Shown in pieces: positions 52,815 to 61,715 of a stretch of 64,000 bases of DNA; the first letter of the stretch is position 1, and every line of letters begins with the position of its first letter. Under the pieces are notes generated by a model. That model was not told the origin of the DNA and made no database searches. It worked only from the letters and a program-made list of their open reading frames with translations. A program made the position numbers and the translations under genes. Source of the stretch: an uncultured Bacteroidales bacterium (GTDB lineage: Bacteria; Bacteroidota; Bacteroidia; Bacteroidales; Paludibacteraceae); the NCBI GenBank assembly GCA_949282265.1, contig CASDOZ010000013.1, positions 25,756 to 89,755 of the forward strand, in the 5' to 3' direction.

Positions 52815-54296
52815 TTATGCGCCTAATAGCTTGCGCGTGTTGTGCATCGCCTCCTCATCATCAGTAATAATCAGCAAGACATCGTTTTCTTTCAGGAGAG
52901 TGTTCCCGCGTGGAATGAAATACTTCTTGCCGCGTTTTACCATGGCTACCAAGGTGTGGTCGGGTAATGATATGTCCATTAGGCGTTTACCGTTTTCCAG
53001 CATTTGAGGCTTGACTTTTATTTCACACATGGCAGATTTTATGTCATCGGAGAATTCCACATCAAACTCTTTCAGTTTTCTTTCTTCTTGTGTGGGCAAG
53101 GCAAGTCCCAACCTTTTGGCCATGCTGGAAACTTGTGTGCCTTGAACAATCAGCGAGAGGATTGTTATGAAAAAGACGATGTTGAACATGGTGTTCGCCT
53201 GTGGGACGTTGCTCATGAGCGGATAGGTGGCAAATATGATAGGTACTGCACCACGCAGGCCGACCCACGAAGTGAAAACACGTGCTTTGAATGAGAATTT
53301 CCTGAAGGGCAGCAAACTGATAAATACCGCCAGCGGACGGGCGACAAGAATCATGAAAACACCGATGATTATTCCTATGCTTGCCACGGGCAGTAGTTCG
53401 CTCGGATTGACTAGCAGGCCCAACGACAGGAACATGACAATTTGGAATAGCCAGGTCAAACCATCGAAGAAACGGATGGAGCTGCGTTTGTGCACAAAAC
53501 GATGGTTTCCCATGAGCAACCCACCGACATAGACGGCCAGATAGCCGTTACCGCCAATGAAACTGGTGAAACCGAACAGGAAAAACATGATTGTCAGGAG
53601 CAGAACAGAGTATAAAGCATCATTGTCCAAATTAATCTTGTTCATTATTCTCACAGACAGTTTTCCCAACAGCATACCGCATAGTGCGCCCAATAATAGT
53701 TGTTTTAGGAACAGCCATAAGATAGACCAACCGCTGATTTCCGGAACAGAAAGCAATTGTATGGTGACGATGGTCAGCATGTAAGCCATGGGGTCGTTAC
53801 TACCGCTTTCCAATTCCAATAGCGGACGAAGATGCTCTTTGAGTGACAGGCCTTTGCTACGCAGAATAGCAAAAACGGATGCGGAGTCGGTGGATGCCAT
53901 GACGCTGGCAAGAAGAATCGCCTGCATTAGGCTGAATGTCACGGAATGGATGATATTGTTTGTCAGCCAATAGATGAAAAAGCCTGTGATGAGCGCAGTA
54001 AGCAAAACCCCTACAGTGGCTAATGTGATACCTGCAAAGACAATGGGACGGATGTCTGCGATACGTGTGTCCATACCGCCAGAGAAAAGAATAATGTTTA
54101 GGGCAATTACGCCAATGTATTGGGCAATTTTAGGATTGTTGAATTCGATCAGACCTAAAACGTCGTTCCCTGCAATAATGCCGATCAAAAGAAAGAGCAA
54201 CAAGGTCGGAACACCGAACTTATATCCAGTTTTGCCTACTATAATGCTGAAAAACAGAAGTATGGATCCAATTAGTATGAATAATTCGAAGGACAT
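52815..54296 (-). CDS. Potassium/proton antiporter, CPA1 family with C-terminal RCK domain
   Basis: A 493-residue inner-membrane antiporter with about 12 helices (FILIGSILLFFSIIVGK onward) and the motifs LFSGGMDTRI, ASTDSASVFAILRS with the ion-binding Asp, and SWVGLRGAVPIIFAT. The last 80 residues (about 415-493) form a TrkA-C/RCK_C domain (LPDHTLVAMVKRGKKYFIPRG, DVLLIITDDEEA). It matches the NhaP2/CvrA-type K+/H+ antiporter. RCK_C domains can bind c-di-AMP, and a cyclase gene lies at 14.9 kb, but no link is shown. TAACTTTG (54331-54338, minus strand) is the likely -7 element. Confidence 0.93.
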   Translation of the reverse strand: MSFELFILIGSILLFFSIIVGKTGYKFGVPTLLLFLLIGIIAGNDVLGLIEFNNPKIAQYIGVIALNIILFSGGMDTRIADIRPIVFAGITLATVGVLLTALITGFFIYWLTNNIIHSVTFSLMQAILLASVMASTDSASVFAILRSKGLSLKEHLRPLLELESGSNDPMAYMLTIVTIQLLSVPEISGWSILWLFLKQLLLGALCGMLLGKLSVRIMNKINLDNDALYSVLLLTIMFFLFGFTSFIGGNGYLAVYVGGLLMGNHRFVHKRSSIRFFDGLTWLFQIVMFLSLGLLVNPSELLPVASIGIIIGVFMILVARPLAVFISLLPFRKFSFKARVFTSWVGLRGAVPIIFATYPLMSNVPQANTMFNIVFFITILSLIVQGTQVSSMAKRLGLALPTQEERKLKEFDVEFSDDIKSAMCEIKVKPQMLENGKRLMDISLPDHTLVAMVKRGKKYFIPRGNTLLKENDVLLIITDDEEAMHNTRKLLGA

Positions 54297-54677
54297 AATA
54301 ATATTGGGTTTATGGTAAGAAAATCCAGCACAAAGTTACAAAAAGTATTTAATTCTTTTTCTCTGCATTTTTATAACAAGAAGGTTAGAAGAATAAAGGA
54401 GTTTATGAAATTGGAAAATTGAGCTTGCAAACATCTTCAAAGAAATATGTTTTTCCTCCGTTGTTGTTTGAAGTAAGTTGTATTTGTCAATTATATCTGA
54501 TTTCAGGATGCACAATAACAGATATTTCGGGAAAGTCCGGTTGAGAAATAATTTATTTTGACAGCCGTATTATAAATAATGTTTTTACTTATGTGACTTT
54601 TGGAGATAACAAACAATAATCCCGACACTTCTAAATGGAATGTCGTGCCGGGTTATAATTGCGGAAATTTTGTGTTT
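54297..54677. other. Intergenic stretch between antiporter and tsaD
   Basis: It contains the leftward -7 element at 54331-54338. An imperfect hairpin (about 54628-54656, CCCGACAC to GTCGTGCCGGG) lies after the tsaD stop and may act as a weak terminator. The rest is AT-rich without a gene. Confidence 0.5.
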
Positions 54678-55709
54678 TTATACCGTTGTACGGGCAAAAG
54701 GGACTTCATCGATAGGGCAAAAGATACCATCAAGATATTTGTAGTAACCTGTTATGGCGACCATTGCCGCGTTGTCGGTCGTGAAAGAGAAAGGTGGAAT
54801 GTAAACTTGCCAGTTGTATTTTTGTCCGTAGTCTAGAAATGCCTGTCGCAGGCCGCTGTTGGCTGAAACGCCGCCCGCAACGGCTACTTGGTTTATGTGT
54901 AAGTCGTGTGCTGCTTTTTTTACTTTTTTCATGAGAATGTCGATGACGGTGGCTTGCAGTGAAGCACATAGATCCGGCGTGTTTTCTTCAATGAAATTCG
55001 GGTTTATGGCTATTTGGTCGCGTAAAAAATACAGGAATGATGTTTTCAGCCCGCTGAAGCTGTAATCATATCCTGGCAAATTGGGTTTGTTGAATTCAAA
55101 GCGTTTAGGATTACCTTGTTTGGCCAGCCGGTCAATGTGGGGGCCGCCGGGATAGGGAAGGCCGAGCACTTTTGCGCATTTGTCGAATGCTTCGCCGGCG
55201 GCATCGTCTATGGTTTGCCCTACGATTTCCATTTGATTGTAGGAGCGGACCATGATAATTTGTGAATTTCCGCCGGAAACCAATAAGCATAGGAATGGAA
55301 AGTCGGGATGGTGTTCCTCTGGTTTGCCTTCTGAAATGAAATGTGCCAACACGTGTGCATGTAAGTGGTTTACGTCGATAATGGGAATTTCCAATGCTTG
55401 TGCCAGTCCTTTTGCGAATGAGGTTCCCACTAACAAGGAACCTAAAAGTCCTGGTCCGCGCGTGAATGCGATAGCGCTTAGTTCGTCGCGTGTTACGCCG
55501 GCTCGTTTCAATGCCTCGTGTACGACAGGGACAATATTCTGCTGGTGTGCCCGTGAAGCCAATTCAGGGACAACGCCACCGTATGATTCATGCACAGCCT
55601 GGCTGGCTGTGACATTGGCACGTAATATGCCATCCTTGATAATAGCGGCGGAAGTGTCGTCGCATGAAGATTCTATGCCTAATATTACAATGGATTTTGT
55701 CTTTTCCAT
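54678..55709 (-). CDS. tsaD: tRNA N6-threonylcarbamoyladenosine transferase TsaD
   Basis: A 343-residue ASKHA-fold protein needed for t6A37 in ANN-decoding tRNAs. ILGIESSCDDTSAAII is at the N-terminus. The metal-binding HLHAHVLAH, VSGGNSQI, GEAFDKCAKVLGLPYPGGP and VAVAGGVSANSGLR follow. Length is normal. The enzyme works with TsaB, TsaC and TsaE, not in this window. It is transcribed leftward, divergent from the TamB-like gene. Confidence 0.97.
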   Translation of the reverse strand: MEKTKSIVILGIESSCDDTSAAIIKDGILRANVTASQAVHESYGGVVPELASRAHQQNIVPVVHEALKRAGVTRDELSAIAFTRGPGLLGSLLVGTSFAKGLAQALEIPIIDVNHLHAHVLAHFISEGKPEEHHPDFPFLCLLVSGGNSQIIMVRSYNQMEIVGQTIDDAAGEAFDKCAKVLGLPYPGGPHIDRLAKQGNPKRFEFNKPNLPGYDYSFSGLKTSFLYFLRDQIAINPNFIEENTPDLCASLQATVIDILMKKVKKAAHDLHINQVAVAGGVSANSGLRQAFLDYGQKYNWQVYIPPFSFTTDNAAMVAITGYYKYLDGIFCPIDEVPFARTTV

Positions 55710-55794
55710 AATTAAAATATGTGTTAAATATCTTGTTTCTTGTTGTAAGTGATATTGTTTTCAGTCGGTTGTTCCGATTGTCCGAAAAAATAGC

Positions 55795-55802
55795 TACTTT
55801 TG
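55795..55802 (+). promoter_or_regulatory. -7 promoter element of the TamB-like gene
   Basis: TACTTTTG, about 28 bp before the ATA codon at 55831 that aligns with the expected start of the protein. Confidence 0.5.
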
Positions 55803-55851
55803 TCCGTTGTCCGATTAAAGCCCCAAAAGTATAAAAAAAATCCTGAAAATA

Positions 55852-58800
55852 TTGTCCGTGTTATTACTTTGCCTGTTTTTGGTAGTGATAATGTTGATTG
55901 CCCTGCTGAAAAGTAATCGGGTTCAAAATGCTATTGTTCAGGTTGTTGCGACTGCCTTGTCGGATAATTTTCAGACTAAAGTAGAAGTCGGATCGATAGA
56001 TTACCAATTATTCAATAAGATTCAGATTCGGGATGTTTATATAGAAGATTTGCAACAAGATACCTTGTTTTATGTCCATGATGTCTTGGCTGAATTCCGT
56101 TTCTTTCGTTTGTTCAGAAAGCAGGTGCTCATTTCTGAATGCTTGTTGGATGGTTTGCAAGCGAATTTATCTGTCGATGAATCAGGTTTAATGAATTTTG
56201 CTTTTTTGTTTTCAGATAGAGGACAAAAAGAGAAAAAAAAATATGATGGTCTTGTTTCTATTAAAGACATAACATTAAAATCGGCTACATTCCGTTTCCA
56301 AAAAGCGGGTTTCCCAGCGCATTATACCAATGTTTTTTCTGCAGGTGACATTTCCGTGCATGATTTGAATGCCCGGCTTGAACTGGCTTATTTTTCAACT
56401 GATTCTTTGAATGCTTCCATTCATCATTTGTCTTTTCGTGAACAGTCCGGTTTTGTTTTATCGGATCTGAAAACTCAGATTGTGGCAGGTACTTGTGGAG
56501 CTGAAATTCCAGTTTTGGATTTGAGTTTGCCTCATTCCGATATTACGGTTGGGCAAATTGTTTTGCGATATGACAGCATAGAGGCGGCTTTTGCCGATCT
56601 TTGGCACAATGTACAAATTGATGTGCCTTTGGAGCACGCACAAGTTGCTTTATCTGATATTGGGGCTTTGATTCCTGCTTTTCAGCGAATCAGCGGTGTG
56701 CTTGAATTATCTGCACATTTGCGTGGGAGCGTGTCAAGCCTTAAAATGGACAATTTAGTAGTCTGTTATAATCAGCGTCCATTATTGGCAGCCAGCATGA
56801 GTGTTGATGGCTTGCCTTCATTGTCGGATGCTTATTTTTATGCAGAAGTATCTGATTTGTGGTTGAGTAAAAGCAGTGTACAAGATTTTATTGCAGATAT
56901 GCGTAATGAACCTTTTACGTTGCCAGACCAATTGCAATCCTTAGGCCAAGTGCGTTATTCTGGTAGCTTGACAGGTTTCTTGAGCGAGATGGTTGCTTAT
57001 GGAATGGTCAAAACCGATTTAGGTGTGATCGCCACAGACGTTTTGCTAAAAAGTGCGGATGATTTTCAGCGCATCAGCATGAATGGAACAGTGCGCTCGC
57101 GTAATTTCCGCATAGGACGTTTGTTAGGGAGCAATGACGTGGGTAACATAACGTTCAATGTTAATATGTCGGCTCAAAAGACTCCAAAAGAGCCTTTGAA
57201 CGGACGAGTGAATGCCCGTATAAAATCATTTGGCTACAAGCAATATGATTATCGCGGCATCGTGATTCGGGGTAATTATAATTACGGTGGTTTTGATGGA
57301 CATTTAGGTATTGAGGATGAAAACCTGACTTGTCGCATCGATGGCCTGTTCGATTTAACCCAGGATTTGCCTTTAATCAATATTGATATAGCCCTTGACT
57401 CGCTAAATCTGAACGCTTTACATTTGACGGAAAAATATGAGAATTCCAATATTTCGACAGTTGCAACCATTAATCTGATTGGTAACTCATTGGACGATAT
57501 AAATGGTTATATTGTGTTGGAAAATTTGCAATTCCGCAACAAAGGCGAAATTTTAAATGTTGGTGATATTTCGGTTAATGCCACGACTTCAGAGAAAATG
57601 AACCATTTTTCCGTACAGTCAGATTATTTGAACGCTATTGTGAATGGGCGTTATCGTTATAGTACGTTGGCAAATACGATTCAAAAGTTTATCATGAAAT
57701 ATTTACCCACTTTGATACCAGCCGAGCAACATGAAGCATTAATGGCAACAACATCCGATAATATTTTTGAATTTGATGTGTATTTGAAGAGAACGGATGA
57801 AATCACACGTATTTTGGAGTTCCCTGTCCATTTTCCAGAGATATCTATGGTGAAAGGCCGTATAAATGAGCCTCGTAATTATTTTAATTTGCGTATTGGT
57901 TTACCTGTCATTCAATTTGCAGGAACAACCGTAGAAGATTTTACTTTGAATTGTGACAACGCAGATGACCAGGTTAACTTACTCGCTTATTTGCAAAAAG
58001 GAACAATGCAGAACCGTATAACCGGATATGCTCATGCAGTTGCCAGGAATGACTCTATTTATTCCCGTGTGCAGTGGTCGAACAATGATACGGTTGTCAA
58101 TTCTGGCGTAATCAATACGAATGTATCCATTGCCCGCCAACCGGACGGACAGCTGGCCAATGTACATTTGTACCCGTCGCAAATAGTTATCTCCGATTCA
58201 GTATGGCAGTTGGGTAAAAGTGATATTGCTGTTTATATGGACAGTACCGTTCATATCAAAGATTTCAATTTCGGGCGTACAGACCAGTTTGTCCGGATTG
58301 ATGGTATTGCCGGAAATACAGAGCAGGACAGTATACGTATTCACATGAAAGATTTGCAATTAGGTTATTTTTTGTCATTTACAGAAATGGCAAATTCGCT
58401 TTCATTTGATGGACGTGTTTCAGGTGATGGTTATTTGTACAGCTTGTTCCGCCAACCGGTTTTTGATGCCTATGCATCCGTTACGAATGCGACTATGAAT
58501 GATGTTTCTTTGGGTACAGTAGAAGCAGAAGCTAAATGGGAACGTGAAAGCAAGAGTGTGCTAATAAATGGTCTGTGCAAAATGGAAATGGACACGATAG
58601 CTAAGGTAGTGGGATTGTTTGCACCGCAGCTTGATTCTTTGGATCTGAAATTCAAAGCCAATGGTTTGGATTTGGGATTTTTGAACAGATGGTTAGGGTC
58701 TGTGTTGCAGGATGTATCTGGCACTGGTTATGGTAATGTTCATATATTTGGCAAGCCATCGCAAAAAAAGACTTGGATTGAGGCTCAAACTTGGGTACGG

Positions 58801-60297
58801 GATGGCTCGGTCGGATTGGATATGCTTGGGACACGTTATACGTTTTCCGATTCCATTATTATGACTCCAACCTCCATTAATATAAAAGACATGGGTATAA
58901 CGGACATGGAAGGGCATACGGGACGAGTGAATGCTTATATCGGGCACAATGGCCAATTCCAGGATTTGCAATATAATTTGCGTGTCAGTTGCGATAATAT
59001 CATTGGCATGAATACGACCATGGCCGATAATGATTTCTTTTTTGGGAAAATCTACGCGACGGGCAACGTGTCTATTTTTGGAGGACAAGCGGAAACAAAT
59101 ATCTATGTAAATGCGAGGACGAATGCAAAATCCAAGTTCAACATCTCGCTGGGTTCAACATCTGTTGCGGCGGATAATTCATTTATTACATTTGTGAATC
59201 CGACGCTTCCGGTCCAGGAAAAGCCGGATAAGAAAGTCGAAGATGCTGATATCAACCATGTGTTGAAGTTGGTTTTACAGGTCGAGGTTACACCCGAGGC
59301 AAGCATACAGTTGTTGATTGACCCCAAAGGCGGTGGTGATATGATTACGGCCAAGGGCAATGGAAGTATGCGCTTTGAATATGATACGCAGCAGAACATC
59401 AACCTGTTGGGGACTTATACGATTTTGTCGGGGTCTTATTTGTTTACGTTGCAGGACATGTTCCGCCGCGAGTTCAAATTGGATAACGGAAGCAGCATCA
59501 CTTGGACGGGAAACCCGTTTAATGCGCAAGTGAATATCCGTGGTATCTATTCTCTGACAGCCTCATTGAAGGATTTGATGGATGAATCTTTGCTGCGTTC
59601 CACTACGCGCACGAGCGTGCCGGTGAATTGTATCCTGAACCTGTCCGATAATCTGATGAGCCCGAAAATCAATTTTGATATTGATTTGCCTAACAGCGAT
59701 GAAGCCATAAAACAGCAGGTGAAGAATATTATCAACACAGACGAAATGATGAACCGCCAGATTATTTATCTGTTGGTTTTCAATAAATTCTATACTCCTG
59801 AATACTTGCAGGCAAATACGGCAGCGGTGGGTACGGGCGATGCATATTCATTGCTTAGTTCAACCGTGACAAACCAGATAAACAGCTGGATATCCAAACT
59901 GACACAGGATTTCTCGTTCGGTTTCAATGTGCGTTCCAGCGGCGAGGGCGAGGAAGCCACGCAGGAATATGAAACGGAGTTTCTGTACCAGCCCAATAAC
60001 CGTCTTGTCGTGAACGGCAAGTTCGGCTACCGGGACGATGATGTGTCGAGCAACAAATTCATTGGCGATATGGATGTGGAATACCTGCTGAACTCGTCGG
60101 GAAATTTGCGTGCCAAAGCATATACCCATACGGTAGACAAATATTCATTGAAAACGGCGCAGACACAGCAAGGCTTGGGTCTGGTTTATAAGGAAGATTT
60201 CAATACGGTTGGTGAATTGTTGCGCGGTTATTATGACACATTGAAAAAGTTGTTCCAGAAAAAAGAGAAAAAAGAAAAGGAGGGTAAGAAAAAATGA
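55852..60297 (+). CDS. tamB: TamB-like translocation/assembly protein (DUF490), start codon unusual
   Basis: A protein of about 1481 residues, or 1488 if begun at codon ATA 55831. It has one N-terminal membrane helix (SVLLLCLFLVVIMLIALL), a long beta-rich body of AsmA/TamB type, and the DUF490 domain in the last 400 residues (LGTYTILSGSYLFTLQDMF, GNPFNAQVNIRGIYSLTA, ILNLSDNLMSPKINFDIDLP, QVKNIINTDEMMNRQIIYLL). TamB spans the periplasm and helps phospholipid transport or barrel-protein assembly. No ATG exists at the expected start: the frame reads ATA AAA AAA ATC CTG AAA from 55831, then TTG 55852. The first ATG (55891) would cut the membrane helix. The gene overlaps the DUF3256 gene by ATGA. 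Confidence 0.88.
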   Translation: MSVLLLCLFLVVIMLIALLKSNRVQNAIVQVVATALSDNFQTKVEVGSIDYQLFNKIQIRDVYIEDLQQDTLFYVHDVLAEFRFFRLFRKQVLISECLLDGLQANLSVDESGLMNFAFLFSDRGQKEKKKYDGLVSIKDITLKSATFRFQKAGFPAHYTNVFSAGDISVHDLNARLELAYFSTDSLNASIHHLSFREQSGFVLSDLKTQIVAGTCGAEIPVLDLSLPHSDITVGQIVLRYDSIEAAFADLWHNVQIDVPLEHAQVALSDIGALIPAFQRISGVLELSAHLRGSVSSLKMDNLVVCYNQRPLLAASMSVDGLPSLSDAYFYAEVSDLWLSKSSVQDFIADMRNEPFTLPDQLQSLGQVRYSGSLTGFLSEMVAYGMVKTDLGVIATDVLLKSADDFQRISMNGTVRSRNFRIGRLLGSNDVGNITFNVNMSAQKTPKEPLNGRVNARIKSFGYKQYDYRGIVIRGNYNYGGFDGHLGIEDENLTCRIDGLFDLTQDLPLINIDIALDSLNLNALHLTEKYENSNISTVATINLIGNSLDDINGYIVLENLQFRNKGEILNVGDISVNATTSEKMNHFSVQSDYLNAIVNGRYRYSTLANTIQKFIMKYLPTLIPAEQHEALMATTSDNIFEFDVYLKRTDEITRILEFPVHFPEISMVKGRINEPRNYFNLRIGLPVIQFAGTTVEDFTLNCDNADDQVNLLAYLQKGTMQNRITGYAHAVARNDSIYSRVQWSNNDTVVNSGVINTNVSIARQPDGQLANVHLYPSQIVISDSVWQLGKSDIAVYMDSTVHIKDFNFGRTDQFVRIDGIAGNTEQDSIRIHMKDLQLGYFLSFTEMANSLSFDGRVSGDGYLYSLFRQPVFDAYASVTNATMNDVSLGTVEAEAKWERESKSVLINGLCKMEMDTIAKVVGLFAPQLDSLDLKFKANGLDLGFLNRWLGSVLQDVSGTGYGNVHIFGKPSQKKTWIEAQTWVRDGSVGLDMLGTRYTFSDSIIMTPTSINIKDMGITDMEGHTGRVNAYIGHNGQFQDLQYNLRVSCDNIIGMNTTMADNDFFFGKIYATGNVSIFGGQAETNIYVNARTNAKSKFNISLGSTSVAADNSFITFVNPTLPVQEKPDKKVEDADINHVLKLVLQVEVTPEASIQLLIDPKGGGDMITAKGNGSMRFEYDTQQNINLLGTYTILSGSYLFTLQDMFRREFKLDNGSSITWTGNPFNAQVNIRGIYSLTASLKDLMDESLLRSTTRTSVPVNCILNLSDNLMSPKINFDIDLPNSDEAIKQQVKNIINTDEMMNRQIIYLLVFNKFYTPEYLQANTAAVGTGDAYSLLSSTVTNQINSWISKLTQDFSFGFNVRSSGEGEEATQEYETEFLYQPNNRLVVNGKFGYRDDDVSSNKFIGDMDVEYLLNSSGNLRAKAYTHTVDKYSLKTAQTQQGLGLVYKEDFNTVGELLRGYYDTLKKLFQKKEKKEKEGKKK

Positions 60298-60914
60298 GGA
60301 CAAGATGGTGGTTGATGCTTATAGTGGTGTTTTGTAGTTCCTGGTCGGTAGCCCAGACCATAGAAAAGGTGTTTTTGGATATGCCGTTTGCGCTGAATCC
60401 GATATTGGATGCACAACAGCGTTTGGAGTTGCTGGAATATGCCAAGGCCGGGATGGCGGATAGCATAGTGAATAAGTTTGGCGCATGGAGCTATATGCCG
60501 GAGGTGGATACGAAACGCGGCTATCTCCGATTTTCTTTGGCAAAAGGCACGGAAATGGAGCTTTTGCTTGTCCGGCAACCGAATGATTCCGTCTGCCATA
60601 TCGGCATGATAGAAACGGCTTGTGCTCCGATTTGCAGCTCCATCGTTTCGCTATATGACACGGCCTGGAACAAATTGCCGGTACAACTTCCCGATTTTGA
60701 AGCACTTGATTTTATTGATGTGGAAGCGTGCCGGACTGATTCCGTCCCTTTGGAGGAAGTCATTAACCTGTTGCCGGCATATTTTGTGCGGGCACATTTT
60801 GCCGCCGGCTCGAATGATATAATATTTTCCAATGAAACCATTCAACAACTGTCGCCCGGCAAGCAAAAACGTTATAGGAAATACCTGTGCGAAAAACGGG
60901 TAAAGGTGTTTTGA
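60294..60914 (+). CDS. DUF3256 family protein
   Basis: A 206-residue exported protein with signal peptide (ends WSVAQT). It fits DUF3256, a Bacteroidota family of unknown function: VFLDMPFALNPILDAQQRLELL near the start, MIETACAPICSSIVSLYDTAW in the middle, and FSNETIQQLSPGKQKRYRKYL at the end. It overlaps the TamB-like gene by four bases, so the two probably act in the same envelope process. Confidence 0.85.
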   Translation: MRTRWWLMLIVVFCSSWSVAQTIEKVFLDMPFALNPILDAQQRLELLEYAKAGMADSIVNKFGAWSYMPEVDTKRGYLRFSLAKGTEMELLLVRQPNDSVCHIGMIETACAPICSSIVSLYDTAWNKLPVQLPDFEALDFIDVEACRTDSVPLEEVINLLPAYFVRAHFAAGSNDIIFSNETIQQLSPGKQKRYRKYLCEKRVKVF

Positions 60915-60930
60915 ATGTCGTCGTTTTATA

Positions 60931-60962
60931 AAGACTATTGGCAACAATAGTCTTTTTTTTTG
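60931..60962 (+). terminator. Rho-independent terminator
   Basis: AAGACTATTG (60931-60940) and CAATAGTCTT (60945-60954), loop GCAA, then a T-run. A second weaker hairpin with T-run is at 61017-61040. Confidence 0.88.
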
Positions 60963-61090
60963 CTCGTTTTTGTTTCTTTTCCAGGGTTATACGCCATTTG
61001 TATAGTTGTAATGCTGGTATAATTCCATTATACTTTTTTTGCCAGTTGAAAATTTAGTATAACGATTACTCGAAAAAAATAAGCAAAATA

Positions 61091-61123
61091 TTTGGAGATA
61101 TGCAAGATTTGTTTATATATTTG
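61091..61123 (+). promoter_or_regulatory. Promoter of the type I restriction locus
   Basis: TTTG (61091-61094), 21 bp, TATATTTG (61116-61123), 24 bp before the hsdS-like ATG. Confidence 0.6.
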
Positions 61124-61146
61124 CACATTATATTCCGATTAGTAAG

Positions 61147-61707
61147 ATGGCTACTAATGAAAAAATATTGTTGAGTGAACTGGCGGCTGTTTTTTCGGGT
61201 GTGTATGTCCCGACTGTGCCGGATGGGGAGATTGTCTATTTGCAGACCAAAGATTGCGTGGATGGTATCCGTGCTGATGCGGCCATGCGGACTTTTTCCT
61301 GTACGAAAACGGACAAAAATCTGCTGCAAAAAGGAGATGTGCTTTTTACCGCAAAGGGGAACTCCTTTTTTTGCGTGATGTATGACGAAGAAATCAAAGC
61401 TGTGGCTTCCACTTCTTTTTTTGTCATTCGCTTGAAATCGGTCAAGGTGTTGCCCGAATATCTGTGTTGGTATTTGCGGCAACCGTCCGTGGAAGTTTAT
61501 TTTAAAACATATCAGGCGGGAAGCACAACTCCGCTAATTCACAAATCGGTTTTGGAAAATTTGGATATTCCGGTTATTCCTGCCGGACAGCAGCGGCTTA
61601 TTGTAAAAATATCGCGGTTGGCTCAAAAAGAAAAGGAACTGCAGGAAAGCATCATCAATCGCAAACAGGCTATTTTGCAGCAGTTATTAATGGACAGCAT
61701 AAAATAA
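61147..61707 (+). CDS. hsdS: Half-size type I restriction specificity subunit (single TRD)
   Basis: A 186-residue protein with one target-recognition domain (ILLSELAAVFSGVYVPTVPDG, LLQKGDVLFTAKGNSFF, YLRQPSVEVYFKTYQAGSTTPLIHKSVLENLDIPV) and one conserved helix (QQRLIVKISRLAQKEKELQESIINRKQAI). Full HsdS proteins have two TRDs. A half subunit may dimerise and read a palindromic site, or be one of several S genes exchanged by recombination. It is the first gene of a rightward unit, 8 bp before hsdM; no hsdR is in the window. Confidence 0.85.
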   Translation: MATNEKILLSELAAVFSGVYVPTVPDGEIVYLQTKDCVDGIRADAAMRTFSCTKTDKNLLQKGDVLFTAKGNSFFCVMYDEEIKAVASTSFFVIRLKSVKVLPEYLCWYLRQPSVEVYFKTYQAGSTTPLIHKSVLENLDIPVIPAGQQRLIVKISRLAQKEKELQESIINRKQAILQQLLMDSIK

Positions 61708-61715
61708 TCAGATAT

